A DNA stretch of 64,000 nucleotides from Centropus unirufus (lineage: Eukaryota; Chordata; Aves; Cuculiformes; Centropidae), in the NCBI GenBank assembly GCA_013397695.1, contig VYZI01000029.1, positions 2,082,207 through 2,146,206 on the forward strand, read 5' to 3'. This document shows, piece after piece, positions 39,960 through 49,865 of this stretch. The stretch's first letter is position 1, and each line of letters starts with the position of its first letter. The translations under genes were made by a program, and so were the position numbers. The notes beneath the pieces were generated by a model, which searched no databases, was not told the DNA's origin, and saw nothing but the letters and a program-made list of their open reading frames with translations.

Positions 39960-42287
39960 GGCTCTAGGGACAATACAATGACGTCCACTTTGAGAATCAA
40001 GAACGGCTAGAAAGAGGTGGAATCCGCCCACAGTGGGGCAAAGGCCCACAGGCTGGCCATTCCATGAGGAAAGCTTTGAACTAGGAAAGATGGGGAGCAA
40101 GCTGATGACCAACAATTGAGTGAGGAAAGCAAATTGAGCAGGATGACCTGAACAGAAGATAATTTACAAACCAGAGCAGAATGGGCCCCACCCCAAGTTT
40201 ATGCACAGAAGCAAGTGAGTGTCTACATGACAGCATGAGGAGAAGCTCTAATACCTCCTCTGGAATATTCATATGAACGGATGTCTCTCCTCAGTGCCTG
40301 TATCCTAATGCAGATGGCATAGAGACAACAGAGGAAAAATTTGAGGTCTGTGTCCTGTTCCATCGTTATGATCTCACTGGGATCACAGGGAATAGGTGAT
40401 ATAGCTCACACGACCCTCCTGATGGAATGGATGGCTCTTTAGAAAGGACCATCTGAGGCAGTAAGAAGGGGAGAGGGCAGCAGGAATGCACAGAGTACTG
40501 TCTAGAAGTAGATAAGGAGCCCGCTGAAAATTTATGGGTCAAGATTAGTGGGCAAGCTGATGTTTCCATTGGGTAGAAGTCCTGGAGGCAAAGGAAGAGG
40601 AAAAGGCCAAGATATTCAATGCCTTCTTCACCTCAGCTTTTACAGGTAAATCTGTCCTGGCAAGCCCAGGCTCAAGCCCCTTAAGAAAGTCTGAAACAAA
40701 GAAGACGTCCCCTCAGTGGAGGATGATCAAGGTATGGAACATTTAAACAAACTGGAGGTACCCATGTCCATTGGCTCTGATTGGACACACCCATGAGTAC
40801 TGAGGGAGATGACTGGTGTCACTGTGAGATCATTCTTGATCTTTGAAAGACTGTGGTGATCAAGGGAGATTCTGGATTACTAGAAGGAAGAAAATGTCAC
40901 TCCTGTCTTAAAGAAGAGTAAGAAAGCTCTAGGCAATGCCAGTTTGATCAAGTCTCAGCTCTGTCCCTTAAAAGGTGGTGAAGTAAATCTTTTCAGAAAC
41001 TATTGCCCTGTACGTAAAGGACAAGAAGATAATACAGAGTAGTCAACATAGATTGCTACTAAGGCAAAGTCATGCCTGACCAACGCGATAACCTTCTACA
41101 GTGAACTGACTAGCCTAGTGGATGACAGAACAGCAGTGAATTTTGTTTATGTTCTCTCTAGACATGTTTTCAACCCTGTCTCCCATAACATCCTCAGCAA
41201 ACAAATGAAGTACAGACTGGATAAGCAGACAGTGGGGTGAAATGGATAAGCAGACAGTGGGGTGAAATGAAAATTGGCTGAATGGCTGATCTCAAAGGAT
41301 TTCAACTAGCAAGGCAAAGTCCAGCAAGAGACCAGTCAGTCATTAGTGGTGTTCTTCAGGGTTCAATAATGAGGCCAGGGCTGGTTTACATCTCCATTAA
41401 TGTTCCAGACAACAGGGAAAAGTACATTCTCAAGAAGTCTGAAAATTATACAAAACTAGGAGGGGTGGCTGATATACCAGAGGGTTGTCCTGCCATTTGG
41501 AGGGAGCTCAGCCACGCTGGAGAAAAGGGCCAATCAAGATCTCATGAAGTTCAGCAAAGGGAAATGCCAAGTCATGTTTCCAGGGAGGAATAACCTATTG
41601 CAGCAGTACAGCTTAGGGGCTGAGTGGCAGGAAGGCAGCTTGGCATAGCAGGTTCTGGGAGTCCTGGCAAACAAGTTGACCATGAGCCTGCAGTGTGCCC
41701 TTGTGGAAAAGAATTCTGACACTCTCCTGGACTGCATTAGGAAATGCACTGCAAGCAGGTTGAGGGAGGTAATCCTTGCCCTCTGCTAAACGTGGGTGAG
41801 GCTCATCTCAGTCCAATTTTGTTCTCCCCAGTACAAGAGAGACATGGATGTAATGGATATAACCAGACGAAGGATCTCAAATATGATTAAGGGACCAGAC
41901 CACCTGATATATGAGGTGATTCTATTATTCTGTGATTCTATGAATGGCTGAGAGAGCTGAGACTGTTGAACCTGGGGAAGAGAAGGCTCAGGAGGATCTT
42001 ATCAATGTGTACAAGTACCTGAGAGGGCAGTGTAAACAGGATGGAGCCAGCAATGGGCACAAACTGAAATACAGGAAAGTCCATTTAAACATAAGGAAAA
42101 AAATCATTACCTTGTCTGTTCAACACTGGAAGGGGTTACCCACGTATGTTATGGAGTGTCGATTCTTGGAGTTATCCAAAATCTGTTAGGACAGCTCTGA
42201 TAAGCCTGCTATAGGTAAGCCCGGCCTGTGCAAGCTCTTGGATCCAAGCATCTCCAGAGGGCGCTCCTCACCTTGGCCATTCGGTAA
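39960..42287 (+). mobile_element. CR1 LINE relic, long, with endonuclease and RT remnants
   Basis: This is the longest CR1 relic in the window. An endonuclease-domain remnant starts near 40292 (QCLYPNA, then YDLTGIT and HD...MDG) and reaches about 40575. RT-domain remnants follow from about 40590 (AKIFNAFFTSAFTGKS), through 41100-41215 (VYVLSRHVFNPVSHNIL, a decayed form of the VYLDFSKAFD block), 41330-41475, 41770-41910 and 41945-42185. A degraded 3' tail lies at 42255-42287. Numerous stops and frameshifts make it non-functional. It has an internal deletion between endonuclease and RT, a 25-bp tandem duplication at 41219-41270 and an inserted CR1-type tail at 41916-41942. The part before 40290 is assigned less certainly and may be 5' CR1 sequence. 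Confidence 0.8.
41219..41270. repeat. 25-bp tandem duplication within the CR1 relic
   Basis: The 25-base unit starting ATAAGCAGACAGTGGGGTGA occurs twice in succession (41221-41245 and 41246-41270). The copies are identical except for the last base. The identity of the copies contrasts with the decay of the surrounding CR1, implying that the duplication arose after the insertion. Confidence 0.9.
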
Positions 42288-43721
42288 GACCTGTGACCTA
42301 GGACACTGGCACCATCCTGAGCATCTGCACAAGCACTGAGACGTGGTCAGCTATTCTTTGCAAAAGGCTCCCATCCTCTCCTTTGTAGGGCAGTTGAAGA
42401 ATAGAAATGATGAACACACAGACAACCAGGTGAGCATGCACGCTCTGACTGGTGATGCATTCAGGTCTGAAGCAGTAGTGCACTGAGGTTTGTAATGTGT
42501 GAGACTGTCCCTATAAACACACAATTGTGAGATCAAAATGTCCCTGCACAGCTGCTCTTGATCAACGTATGCATCATCTTTGACTTTTTTATTTCTATAT
42601 AAAATAATTAGGAATAAAACTATCAATATATCTAAAACTTCCCATTATCACAAATTGAGTGTATTCCTACAGGAACATGAATGATGGCAATTTTATTCCC
42701 TGGAGGTACACTGCACAGATTTCTCATGGCAGTTCAAATGTACCTCTTTCTTATCACTTCTTATAAGTGCTGTAGAGGAAATGAGAAACAAGGATTTGAA
42801 AGGGAACAGGACATGAGTTTAAAGGATGAAATAAATAAGGGAGTCCTGAAAAAGCTCCACAAAGGGTGCCCAGGAAAAGATTTTGGAAATGTAAGCCAGT
42901 AGAGGCAACAAAATGAAAAATTTGATAAACATCTCAGGCAATAGGAGCCCAGAGTTGGGTTTAAGGAAAAAAATCTTAAGCTCACACTTCACATGGGCTA
43001 TTTCCTCATTTCAAAATATGCAGAGCTTGTTAGATTTAAAATTCTGATGCTTTTAAATATTTGTAAAATTAACCAAAACATGCACTGGCAAATTCTCAAA
43101 ATCATAATCAACATTTCCCCTCTCCTTTTACTTCTGGAATTAATTCATTTTTCAAAATAAAAGCACATGAAGAAATCAAAAAGCTAGGAATTACTATGTC
43201 CATTCAACTTTTCATTCCAAGAATGAAATTAATCTCTTTATTCTGTAACATTGTATTACTTAATTTTGGTTTTTTTAAAAAGATATATATCAACTGCTTA
43301 GTGCCACGTAATGCTACCAAGATGGTATTAAAATGTGATTTAGAAGTCATATCTGTTACAGGATAACTTGCTATGACTCCTCAGAGTCTTCCGGTTATTT
43401 CAAAATGCCTAGTGGAACCTGTGAGGCCTGTTAAAAGCACTCTGCTTGTTCATTCTAAGGATTTCCTAAAAGTATAATGTTTGGGGCTTTTTTTTTTCTG
43501 AATTGCCTTTTTGAATCTTCCCCCTTCAGCAAAAGCCATTTGTATCAAAACAGAAACATTTCTGTTTACATTACCATCTGCAGCTGGGCAGAGGAGTCAG
43601 TCTGTTTGCAGACAGTTCTTCAGCAAGTGCATCTTTTGCGTAAGTCTAATGTTTCCTGACATATCAGAGAAATCAGTATTTAGTAGTGAGATTGATGAAG
43701 ATGATTCCTAAGATATGTGGT
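42288..43721. other. Intergenic, no gene seen
   Basis: AT-rich noncoding DNA between the long CR1 relic and the GC-richer block at 43.7 kb. All frames are short and without motifs. Confidence 0.7.
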
Positions 43722-44475
43722 GTGAGTCTGCAAGGAGCACAGAGGGACAACAGTAGGTGGGGGAACCTAAATAATACTCTGCCCTGACTACTCCAGGGGC
43801 CATCACAGGAGCCATCTCACCACACAGGAAAGTACATTATGGCAAAAAAAGTGAGTGGGGTACCCCAATGATGCTATCAAAGAAATGAGACCCTTCCCTA
43901 GACTGTCCCAGTGGACCCTCACACTCATGGGCTAGGCATGGCACCCAGCAGCGTGGGTGTAGGCGAGAAACTTTCTGAAGCTCCTTACAGGCTAAGGTGT
44001 GTCATAACCGAAGGACATTGGACACAATATGGGATGCAGAGGGGGGAGGAGCATTTTGGGATTGTACAAAATGTATCACTGGATGCTTCCGGGAGGACCC
44101 CTAGGCAGGGAAAGGAAGGGATCCAGGTTAGCTACTGGGCAAACCAAGTGTCTGATCCTAGCTGATCACTGAACAGAACCACAATGGGTGGGTGGATGTG
44201 TTCCCACTAGCAGACCTTCATCCTGAACAGCCAGAGAGTGGAACAAGATGAGGCCGTTGGTGCCATTTGCACTACTCTGAGTGTTGCGTATGTACCTGTG
44301 CTGGTCTGTGTGGCCAGCTGTGTGTGTATGTTCATGTATGGGTTCTGTACAGGTGTTCGTGTGCATGACTATTGGGAATACAAGACCATCCTCCCTACTG
44401 GTTGGACCTGAGGGCACACAGCTGCAGCAGCCTCCCCTCTGTTGAGCTACTGGATTTGGAAAGCCTAACCAATGA
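43722..44475. repeat. Possible LTR-like or other unclassified repeat block
   Basis: This 750-bp block has higher GC content and different texture from its AT-rich flanks. It contains GGGTGGGTGGATGTG, a GTGTGTGTATGTTCATGTATG stretch and a direct transition to AT-rich DNA near 44475. Its overall character resembles avian endogenous-retrovirus LTRs or related repeats, but I see no intact TG...CA ends, target-site duplication, primer-binding site or coding domain. The open frames inside (43911-44165 plus, 44166-44480 minus) have no recognisable protein features. Orientation is undecided. Confidence 0.3.
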
Positions 44476-44999
44476 ACCACGAATTTGCAAAGTCAAAACA
44501 TTCATGAATTATAAAATATAAGACTATATGAACTTAAGTGCTCCCCTTATTACTGTTTCACTGGTTTAAATTATATCACATATAAACTTCCTCTAGACCT
44601 CTATGTCATTCAGTACAGTGGTAAGTTTTCAGAACATCTTTCATTCTTCAAATTCAATTTGTAGCTCCTGCTCAACAAATGCAAAATTGTTAGTTTCTTC
44701 AAGGACAGCTTACTAATACAGTCCTTAACTAATGAATCTTCCTAGTAGCCTTGCCAAATTAGGAAGTCCAAGTCTATATCCCTGAAACACGATTGCCCTT
44801 CAGATTTGTTATGCAAACACAAAAGCTATCATTCATAGCTACATTTATTAAACTTTGAAGATATATTTTATTTTTCATAAGTTCTGAAGAACTCTGAGAT
44901 CCTGGAACATAAGGTACTTATTTTCACTTAACAGATTTAGTATTTGCCACTCTGTAGATTACCCTTATTTGCAGAGTCACTGTCACAATTTAGCAAGGA

Positions 45000-45018
45000 G
45001 ACCCAGGTGACCTGGGTC
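45000..45018. repeat. Near-perfect 19-bp palindrome
   Basis: GACCCAGGT (45000-45008), one spacer base, then ACCTGGGTC (45010-45018) are exact reverse complements. The centre AGGTGACCT resembles a nuclear-receptor half-site palindrome, but a single instance in noncoding DNA could be chance. Confidence 0.6.
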
Positions 45019-45969
45019 ACTAATAGAAAACTAATGCACATGACTGTGACCGCTACTTCAACGTGAAGAAGGAAAAAGCTGAACACAGAAACTTCTACTT
45101 TCCACAAATTTAACTGGCCAGAGACTGTGAACTGTTAGCACATTATTATGAACCAGATGCTAGAAAACAAGGTAAAAAATGGTAGCACCAAATTTGTTAA
45201 AGCATTTCATTCATTTCAGGGATGTAAACTGTAGCAAGCATATCACATATTCTGAGCATCTTAGAATTCTCAGCAGCCCTCCAGGCTATTCAGGCTATTG
45301 GTGCTGGTTTCCCTCACTTCTCAAAATCGGACCTCACATGGCTACTCTAAGCACAAATTAGTCAATTCTAGACATACTGCTTTAAATGATATGCACACTG
45401 ATTTTACACCAGAAATCAGGACAACTGTCATTTCCTCATGTAAGCTGATTCTCACACAGTTAAACACTGTAAGAGTGAAGGGAAAGTCCTGTTACATCAG
45501 ATCAGTGATCAACCTCACCTCTGACCTCTCTAACATTGGCCTGTACTAAATACCTAAACTGAGCTGGTTCTGTCTTGAAATCCATTAGTCCATCTCCCTT
45601 CTACCAAGGCACACCACAGTCTGACCCAAGCCTCTCACATCTTGTATCTTTCCTTCGCTACTACCTCCCTGCTACCAATTGCTCTATCCTCTGCATTTCT
45701 TCACTTTAGCTATCACCATTTACCCTGACCTCTTCTTTGGCTAGATGGTTCTTGGGCTCCTGCTGCCACAATCCACAAAACTATCTTCATTGTCTATGAC
45801 GATTAGAAGCAAAATTTTCAAAAGAACACAGATCAATGCTAAACATTTTACAAAACCTGAAAGAAGGTGTTGAAATCTACAATTCTAGATTATGTGTATT
45901 TGAATTCCTATACATAGAACAATGGAGGTGTTATACACTTCAGGGAAGAAAGGCAAGTTTTAGATAAAA

Positions 45970-46045
45970 CACTGCACTGAAACTAAGGAGATGGAGACAT
46001 GCTTATCTCAATTAGTTTTATCTTGGGTAAATGACTTAAAGAAGA
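45970..46045 (+). mobile_element. MIR-like ancient SINE relic
   Basis: CACTGCACTGAAACTAAGGA is followed about 45 bp later by TCTTGGGTAAATGACTTAAA. These match the order and spacing of two MIR landmarks (the ACTAGGACTCAGGAGA region and the CTTGGGCAAGTCACTTAAC core). Strong divergence suggests great age. Confidence 0.5.
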
Positions 46046-46798
46046 AACAAGACATAGAGAAATTACGTGAGCTACATTAGATACGTAAGATAAAATATCC
46101 ACCAATGTGACCACAGTCGACCCTTCTGGCCACTAGAATATTAATATTATTGATTAACAGATTTGCCCATAAATTCTCAAATAGCATTTTCTGTACCACA
46201 CATTCCTTACATTATATGATAAGTACAACTCTGCCAAAACCCCAGCCAAACCTGATACCAGGTCACACAGACTGCTAGTATCATACATGTGATTTACAAT
46301 AGCCATTACAATGCTGTTACCAAAACATGATCACTCTATCACTTTGAGGATGTCCTTGAGGGGAGAGAGGAGAATGTGTATTTGGAAGGCTTCAAGTTGG
46401 TTGAAAGCTATGATGTAAATGGCACTGGGATTACTGAGATAGTGCACTCCTCCCCTTCCTTGTGTAACTTCTGCTCCTCACTGTGCTTGGGGTACACAGA
46501 CAGAGCACAGGCTCTTAAGCAACACATGGCAATGAGAGGGAATACTTCTACCACGATTGAAGGAGAGCATAGTCTGCTTTGAGACCCCTTCTTGCCCTGC
46601 TCCTATAAAAAACAGGTCACACCATGATGCTGGTAGCATATAAGCCATGTTTGCAAAGTGTCAAGCCACAACAACTCATCTCTCAGCTCTGTTTCTGAAC
46701 TAGACTGTAAGAAAGACGCGCAATTTCCATTTAGTCCAGGACTCATGGAAAGACTGTAGAAGCTGATACCCATGAACATTAAACTCTGGGTTTGCTAT

Positions 46799-46813
46799 GG
46801 AGATAGAGATAGA

Positions 46814-46870
<57 letters not shown>

Positions 46871-46895
46871 TGACAGACAGACACACACACACACA
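46799..46895. repeat. Compound microsatellite (GATA)n-(GACA)n-(CA)n
   Basis: Tandem GATA units (about 46808-46832) pass directly into GACA units (about 46831-46882, with one GACT interruption near 46868-46872), then into a CA dinucleotide run to 46895. The minus-strand translation is only V/C/L/S/I repeats and is not a protein. The tract is likely length-polymorphic. Confidence 0.97.
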
Positions 46896-49084
46896 ACCAT
46901 ATCAGTGACCTCAGTGAACAGTACTCCTAAGACAGTCTTTGAGACACTATTTTCATCCTCAAATTCTCTGCAAGCCTTGTGTGTTCCTCATATCTTCAGT
47001 TCATCCATTTCTAGTTATATCCCCAGAAACTTCCCTATGCCTAGTACTTTGGTTGAAAAAAGACAAGTAACAGTCTGATTTGAGATGACAGTTGTGGTTC
47101 AGATCCCAACCTGATGTTGAGGCATTAATTTCAACAGTATATGTCTCAAAGCTATGTGTTTCCCTTTTCTACATACACTACACTGCTACCCATGAGAAGG
47201 AACTACTGGTCTGCAAATACCTTTTTAACAGAATCTTCACTAAACAATCCTTCATTATCCAAAATTATTTGAAGAATGTTTCTCACGCACTATTATATGT
47301 AGAATGTCCTTCACCATCTGAAAGCATTGTTGTAAAGATTTATTCTGTATTGCCTATGTCCTTGAGAAGTAATATTTGTAATAAGTTCACAGAGGTGCAT
47401 TTAACTACCATACCTTGAAATTTTGCTTAATGAGGCCTATCTTAAAGAAGATCAACTCCCAGGGATTTTTGCCAATCCTCTCTGCAGCCTGAGTTTTCAT
47501 CTGCACCTGCCAAAAGGTTGATTTAATGAGGCATAATACTGCTTCTCTCTTTGATAATGAACACTTGTATATAACACTAGATCTAGCTGGGCATCTATTT
47601 TTAAGGAAGGCATTTTTAACACACAGTTTTAGTACACCAAAAGCCCTTCTGACAGCCAGGATGATACAAATCTGGCTATGACAGAAGATCCAGAGTGGAT
47701 CTCCCAGCAGCCTTGATTTTTGTTCTTCATCTTCCCTATTCCTTCCACAGTCAAGTAAAGGTGCACTCAAATGGCTAAATACTAATTCTATCCAGGCTTA
47801 TATTACACTCTTTAGATGGCTTTGGTGGAACAAAGGACAAGTACAGAGAGAGGCTCCTGCACACTATGCACATATTGAGAGAAGAATGTCTTTGAGAATG
47901 GCCCACTTTTAAAGCCTTTTTTCTCCTGCTGTGTGTATGACTAAACATGCAATACTTCAGAAGGGGATAAAGAGGGTGGCTTCGACCATATGAAATCTCT
48001 GAGGCCTTGCACTCGTTTCCCCTGCTCCACAATTTTTTCCAGTGATAATGTAACTCCTAGTCTAAAGCTCTTTTTCTGAATATGATGCTAAATGGCTCTC
48101 TTCTGCCAATGAAGATGCTGAAAATACTCTCTGGCCATGAAGTAATGCATGCTATCCACAAAAAGTGCCTATTAACAGCTTATGTGATCTTCCTCCTCCA
48201 TTCCGCTACATGCCTGATGAGACTCAACAGTGTGTAACTCGAAAAAAGGACTACTGGTTACCCAGATCTATGTACCTCTCAAACTGAACTGACATCCCTT
48301 CCCCTCTTCTTCCTCCCCACTGCTAATGGACAGAGACACTTCAGAAGAGTGCATGATCTACCCCTGCTACTTTTCTCTGCTGTAAACAGAACAGACTCGT
48401 GTTACTTGTGGCATAGAAACATGGGAGTTCCTAAGACTAAAATGTGGGCGGGTTGCATCTTTCCATCGGGGCACCATTTGCTTCTTCCCCACATCTGCTC
48501 TTGAAGTAGCAGAAGGTGCTCTGCACGTGGTGAGCAGGTGCACTAAGCACGTGTCCATGATGAAGCAGCAAAAGCAATCACTGCCACTCTACCTTCTTAT
48601 AGAATCATAGAATGGTTTGGGTTGAAAGAGTAATTAATCCTAGTAATTAATCATCAGCCATCCAGCAGGCAGTCCTGGAGATGCATCTCTGTGCTCATCT
48701 GGAACAAACTGATCATGGAAATATGCTGATGCAAATGAGTGGTGTGCAAGTCAAGCACGCTGTATAATGCATGTACAGTTCAGAGAATGTTTTTAATGTC
48801 TTCCTTATCTGTGTTATCACACCTGATAACAATCGCACCAGTGTCTAGAGGACAGCACCCTGGGACTACTGGAACACCAAGTCCTCTGAAAATCCTGAGG
48901 ATCCATTAGATCCGAGTAATATTCTAACCACAATTCTGTTCACAGTCACACTGCCCAGCGTGGTGCCGTACAGTTCACCACATTTTGTTACAAGGCTCAG
49001 CAATCTCTCTAATCACAGAGGACATAATTTTGTCAAGATCCCTGGCTCACTAGGTTAATCTGTCACGCACTGATCTCCTCCCCC
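46896..49084. other. OPRM1 upstream flank, no gene seen
   Basis: AT-rich flank with a CR1 tail scrap at 48600 and a POU-type octamer ATGCAAAT at 48729-48736, about 820 bp before the start codon. The minus-strand frame at 47405-47770 (121 codons) has no recognisable domain. Distal regulatory elements of OPRM1 may lie here but cannot be read from one sequence. Confidence 0.65.
48600..48631 (-). mobile_element. CR1 LINE 3'-tail scrap, antisense
   Basis: AGAATCATAGAATGGTTTGG followed by GTTGAAAGAG is the reverse complement of the terminal CR1 sequence. Similarity stops after about 32 bp, where TAATTAATC-rich sequence begins. It lies about 950 bp upstream of the OPRM1 start codon, just outside the CpG island. 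Confidence 0.75.
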
Positions 49085-49199
49085 CCACCTTATCCCGCGA
49101 AGTCGCTCTCTGCCTGTACTTTCTGGCGTTTTGCCACCGATGCCTGCGGTGCTAGGGAAAGGAACATTTGGGGGTATTTGCTCTCAAGTGCCAGTCCCA

Positions 49200-49551
49200 C
49201 GGAAGGGAAAGCCCGCTGGCACGATGGGGGGGGCGGGCTCCACTCTGCGCCAGGTGCGCCCCAGCGGGGGCTCCGCTCACCGCAGCAAGAGCCGCACCGG
49301 GCAGCTCTGCCCGCGCCCCGCCGGCCCGGGATGGAGCGGAGGGGGGCGGTGGGAAGGCGGGGCTTCCATCCCTCCGCTCCTGCCACCGCTGGCCCCTCCT
49401 CCCCTGCCCGCCCCGCCCGCCGCACACATGTGCCCGTACCCAGCGGCGGGGCGCGCCGTCGGGGCGGACGGCGCCGCCTCCCCGGCAGCAGCTCGCTCGC
49501 ACCCGCGCCGGCCGCCCCTCGGGCACGGAGAGCCGGTGGCCACCGCAAGCC
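49200..49551 (+). promoter_or_regulatory. OPRM1: Putative OPRM1 proximal promoter and 5' UTR with GC boxes
   Basis: GC-box (Sp1-type) motifs are visible at about 49230-49238 (GGGGCGGG), 49357-49364 (GGCGGGGC) and, in reverse orientation, 49408-49422 (CCCGCCCCGCCCGCC). I see no convincing TATA box, fitting the TATA-less Sp-driven proximal promoter known for mammalian OPRM1. Transcription start sites cannot be placed from sequence. Upstream ATGs lie at 49224 (A at -3, G at +4), 49331 (G at -3, G at +4) and 49428 (weak context). None is in frame with the receptor, and their frames overlap the receptor ATG without a stop before it. Whether they enter the mRNA depends on the start site. Confidence 0.55.
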
Positions 49552-49865
49552 ATGGCCGTCGCCTACCTGCTGGGCAACGGCTCCGCGCCGCTCCTCGCCG
49601 GCGCCCTGGAGGTTCCCTTCGCCGCCAACGCCTCCGCCTGCCGCCCCTCCGCGCCGCCCTGCGCCTGGGGCAACGCCTCGGTGGCGGCGGGCTGGAACCG
49701 CTCCGATCCGTGCGGGGGTGCGAACGGCAGCGCGGGCGGCGGACCCTGCGCGCCCACGGGCGGCGGCCCCTCCGTGGTCACGGCCATCGCCATCATGGCC
49801 CTCTACTCCGTGGTCTGCGTCGTGGGGCTCTTCGGCAACTTCTTGGTCATGTATGTCATCATCAG
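49552..49865 (+). CDS. OPRM1: OPRM1 coding exon 1: N-terminus and TM1
   Basis: The exon encodes residues 1-104 plus two bases of R105. The ATG at 49552 is chosen because it is the only in-frame ATG upstream of TM1, sits in strong Kozak context (G at -3 and +4) and starts MAVAYLLGNGS. Residues 1-74 form the extracellular tail, with sequons at N9, N26, N41, N49 and N58. The tail is rich in Gly, Ala, Pro and Cys (C30, C37, C54, C66). TM1 runs about 75-103 and contains the GxxGN core with N96 (1.50). The exon ends at ATCAG followed by donor GTGAGT at 49866. The N-terminus diverges from mammals and is about 8 residues longer, while TM1 is highly conserved. Codons are strongly GC-ending, unlike exons 2 and 3, because the exon lies in the CpG island. 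The reading frame stays open 384 nt upstream of the ATG, so an upstream non-ATG start cannot be excluded from sequence alone. Confidence 0.96.

Larger units (their letters stand above)
44476..46798. other. Intergenic, no gene seen
   Basis: Noncoding DNA holding only the 45.0-kb palindrome and the 45.97-kb MIR-like relic. Short frames have no recognisable products. Confidence 0.7.

Noticed and set aside
41282..42189. Plus-strand frames of 103 and 81 codons
   Set aside because: They lie inside the long CR1 relic and are pieces of its broken RT ORF.
46700..46900. Minus-strand frame with V/C/L/S repeats
   Set aside because: It is a translation of the GATA/GACA/CA microsatellite.
47405..47770. 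121-codon minus-strand frame upstream of OPRM1
   Set aside because: No domain, no splice signals matching a known OPRM1 upstream exon, and ordinary AT-rich composition.
48729..48736. POU octamer ATGCAAAT upstream of OPRM1
   Set aside because: An 8-bp motif is expected by chance about once per strand in a window this size. It is noted in the flank entry but not called as a regulatory site.
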